Shown here one piece after another: positions 20,326 through 22,500 of a stretch of DNA of 22,500 nt. The number at the start of each line of letters is the position of its first letter. The first letter of the stretch is position 1. The translations under genes were made by a program, and so were the position numbers. Below the pieces are notes generated by a model, which made no database searches, was not told the origin of the DNA, and saw only the letters and a program-made list of their open reading frames with translations. Source of the stretch: Trachelipus rathkii. Taxonomy: Eukaryota > Arthropoda > Malacostraca > Isopoda > Trachelipodidae. The stretch is from positions 1 to 22,500 of the forward strand of contig JABUQX010004527.1 in assembly GCA_015478945.1 (NCBI GenBank), written 5' to 3'.

Positions 20326-21297
20326 CCTGACTGTATGTCGACAGCTGGACCGGATTAAAAATAGAAAGAGAGAAAAGAGAGAGAAGAGAAACTGGAGAAC
20401 AACAGAGAAGAAAACTGAATGCGCAAGAACTTCTAACTAAATCTAAATAACTTCAGAATTGTCAAGATGCAAAGGCTAGATGAGGACCTGGCAGATTATT
20501 GTACAAAGAATATTTAACTGAAATGAATCTGCTTTTAAATTTTATAGAAAGAAGCATAGTATTTGTTAAATCTGATTAAAATTTATTAGAGATAACAAAT
20601 TTCGGAGGCAAGATTCTTTCATATTTTTAATAAGTGTTCATATATCTCGTGAAATATATTTCCCGCTTAATTCTTTTGGATATTAAATTAAAGAATTGAA
20701 CTCATGGAATTGCAAAGTTAATATACAACTTGATAACTACAAATTAACCTGGCCAGGAAAGGTTTGGAAACTAGCGACAACGATCAGATCATATGAAGAG
20801 AATCCTCTTCGTTTGGCTACTAAGGGCAAGGGAATCCACTTTGTCACTTGTTTATTCTTCCCACAAAAGCTGTAGATAATATGAAGATTTCTGCAGCTAA
20901 CACCAACCCTATGGTCAATTACCGGACATGGTGTTGCAGTATAATATTTATTATAATACATATATAGCCTTATATAGGCTCAACATGGCTACCACCCGGC
21001 CCTTTTAATTTATGACTTTAGAATTCTGACTACATTGGAATCTTATGCGCCTAGAATACACGCTTTTCTGGAATTCTGGGAGAACGAGTTTCAAGGCCAA
21101 ATGGAAGAAGATGCTAGGTCCACTGAAAGGGTGAAACCTTGCCTGAGTGTATAACTCAAGGACTAGCATCTGAAAACCATTGCGCCGAGAATTGTTTTCC
21201 TACGAGAAGCTCCTAGGATCAAGAGTTTCGGTACGATTGAAGGGGAGAAGATGTGTCCCAACTGAAAAGGTGAATTCCCTACTACCTGGAATGGTGA
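20326..21297. other. unassigned, non-repetitive-looking region
   Basis: After a GAGA-rich stretch the sequence has balanced composition at 20980-21300 and no recognised transposon domain. A minus-strand open frame of 74 codons (20737-20961) starts MYYNKYYTATPCPVIDHRVG and includes VAKRRGFSSYDLIVVASFQ. I do not recognise it. Host intergenic or intronic DNA, or an unfamiliar transposon, are both possible. Confidence 0.4.
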
Positions 21298-21400
21298 ATA
21301 TAATAGTATATATACTATATATATATATAATATATATAATTATAATCTATATATATATATATATAGTACTTATATATATATATATATAGTATATATATAC
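21298..21400. repeat. TA-rich microsatellite at the 3' side of the Jockey-like element
   Basis: Irregular TA repeats with TAGTA and TAATTA interruptions. It ends about 70 bp beyond the stop codon of the Jockey-like reading frame. Confidence 0.92.
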
Positions 21401-21401
21401 T

Positions 21402-22500
21402 ACATACATTACTCATTTCTGCCCTGCCCCCTTATTCGGAGGGGCCCACTACCGGCCTCCCAGAAAGCCGTCAACTGCCAACTTGGGCGGTTCCACATGT
21501 CAAGATAGAAGTTACAGTAAAGGTGGTACGGGGAGCGTCGAGGGCGGGGCACTCCAGAAGGAAGTGCTCCATTGTGTCCGGGGATATACGACATCTAGTG
21601 CAGATGGGGGATATAACGTTGTCAAGTTTGAATCTGAATTTATATTGCATAAGATTTGGGTGGTGGCCTGATCTGCTCCGGGCGAGGTTAATTTGGTTTC
21701 TTCTGGACAGTGATTCTTCTGTAGGGGAGATGCCTGGGGATGGGGTGTTCTAGTAGATTGTTCTTGGGGCGACTCTGTAGATATGTGTTAGTTAATTGTG
21801 TATGGATGTGAGAGAGCCAAGACCTATTTGGGGTGGGGGAGAATTTTTGTTGTGGATTGTTTTATTGTGTGGGGGGGTGGTGGGTGGGAGGGGTTTTGAG
21901 TTGGTGGGGGGGGGGGGGGGGGTTGGGGAGTATTTGGCTGGCATGGGTGGGTTGGATTGAGTGTTTTCTGGAAAAATTGTGTCCCTACCATCTTCAAGTG
22001 GGCAGGGATGGGAAGGATGTGTGTCTCGTCATGTAAATGCTGGATGGGGGTTGTTTTAGTACATCCAGTGATTATTCTAAGGGCAGTGTTTTGTGTAACT
22101 TGCAATTTATTTAAGTTGGATTGTGCATAGTGGCTGAAACCATGCGGGGGAGGCATAGTTTATATTAGTCTGAAGAGTTGTTTGTAGATTGTGGCTAAGG
22201 GTGTGTTTTTTTGTCGCTGAAGTTGTGTTGGGAGAGAGTTCGGAGGGTGTTTAATTTCCGTTGGGTTGAGGAAGTAATTTGGTCGATGGGGGGGGGAGAA
22301 AGTATGTGTGTCGTTAGTGAGTCCTAATATTTTTGGGGGTTTTGTTTAGGGGAAAGGGGTTGTTGTTCAAGTAGACTATTGGGTGGAGTGGAGATTGGTG
22401 GCGGTCCATGTGGTTAGGAGGGGTAAATGGAGCGATTAAGGGGACAGCGTCATTCTATTGGTGACGCGTAGCCAGTTGTCTAATTAATATGTAGGTATCT
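21402..22500 (-). mobile_element. Jockey-like non-LTR retrotransposon C-terminus, cut by window edge
   Basis: The complement carries the end of an ORF2. In order it reads LNKTPKILGLTNDTHTF, QITSSTQRKLNTLRTLSQHN, FSHYAQSNLNKLQVTQNTAL, RIITGCTKTTPIQHLHDETH and ILPIPAHLKMVGTQFFQKTL. A proline-rich stretch follows, encoded by the G-tracts at 21868-21925. After a frame change come SPTEESLSRRNQINLARSRS, GHHPNLMQYKFRFKL, ISPICTRCRISPD and MEHFLLECPAL, to a TGA at 21471-21473. C-x2-C-x7-H-x4-C near the end resembles the zinc-knuckle-like tail of Jockey-clade ORF2. RT catalytic motifs lie upstream or outside the window. One frameshift or more makes it inactive, though the two blocks are well preserved. 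Confidence 0.83.
21868..21930 (+). repeat. G-rich tract with G-quadruplex potential
   Basis: Runs of GGGGGGG, GGTGGGTGGGAGGGG and a homopolymer of about 18 G (near 21906-21923) lie within 60 bp. On the minus strand this encodes the proline run inside the Jockey-like frame. Four or more G-runs with short loops fit the classical quadruplex pattern. Confidence 0.85.

Noticed and set aside
21833..22036. Gly- and Trp-rich plus-strand open frame
   Set aside because: Antisense to the Jockey-like reading frame and produced by the G-tracts.

Overview
This is a eukaryotic, AT-rich, non-coding window. It is built almost entirely from decayed, interlocked transposable elements and very long (TA)n microsatellites. 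I found no intact gene, no tRNA or rRNA gene, no CRISPR array and no bacterial operon structure. The element types (Jockey-, CR1- and RTE-like non-LTR retrotransposon fragments, a pogo-like element, a hAT element and a THAP-domain remnant), TTAGG-type repeats and huge dinucleotide arrays suggest an arthropod. A crustacean, perhaps a decapod, is the best guess; this is inference from sequence style, not a database match.

Layout. 1-720: two foldback structures, one with arms carrying TTAGG units. 726-895: (TA)n. 895-1160 (-): Jockey-like RT fragment. 1290-2690 (-): CR1-like endonuclease, linker and first RT motif. 3100-4100 (-): second Jockey-like RT fragment with a YADD motif. 4390-4662: long pure (TA)n. 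4684-5013: THAP zinc-finger pseudogene with two in-frame stops. 5196-5340: tandem duplication. 5525-6320 (+): RTE-like copy A. 6329-7490: pogo-like DNA transposon remnant with terminal inverted repeats and a DDE-domain fragment. 7500-8640: largely unassigned, with one weak candidate exon. 8788-10092 (+): RTE-like copy B, split by a poly(A)-tailed Jockey/CR1-like insertion, followed at once by a hAT-like end. 10780-11580 (-): RTE-like copy C. 11580-11870 (+): N-terminal RT fragment of a Jockey/CR1-like element. 11870-13190: nothing recognised. 13430-13855 (+): RTE-like copy D. 14690-15668 (+): RTE-like copy E. 16098-16315: palindromic GGTTC/GAACC array. 16825-17977: hAT element with transposase C-terminus. 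18235-19950 (-): RTE-like copy F. 21402-22500 (-): Jockey-like C-terminus, cut by the window edge.

The nearest thing to a system is one RTE-like family represented by six local copies. Five of them abut (TA)n tracts on at least one side (C abuts a TTA-rich tract), so targeting of, or seeding of, microsatellites is worth testing. The irregular microsatellites and single-base indels in roughly 8640-21400 contrast with the clean arrays before it, so some apparent decay may be residual sequencing or assembly error.
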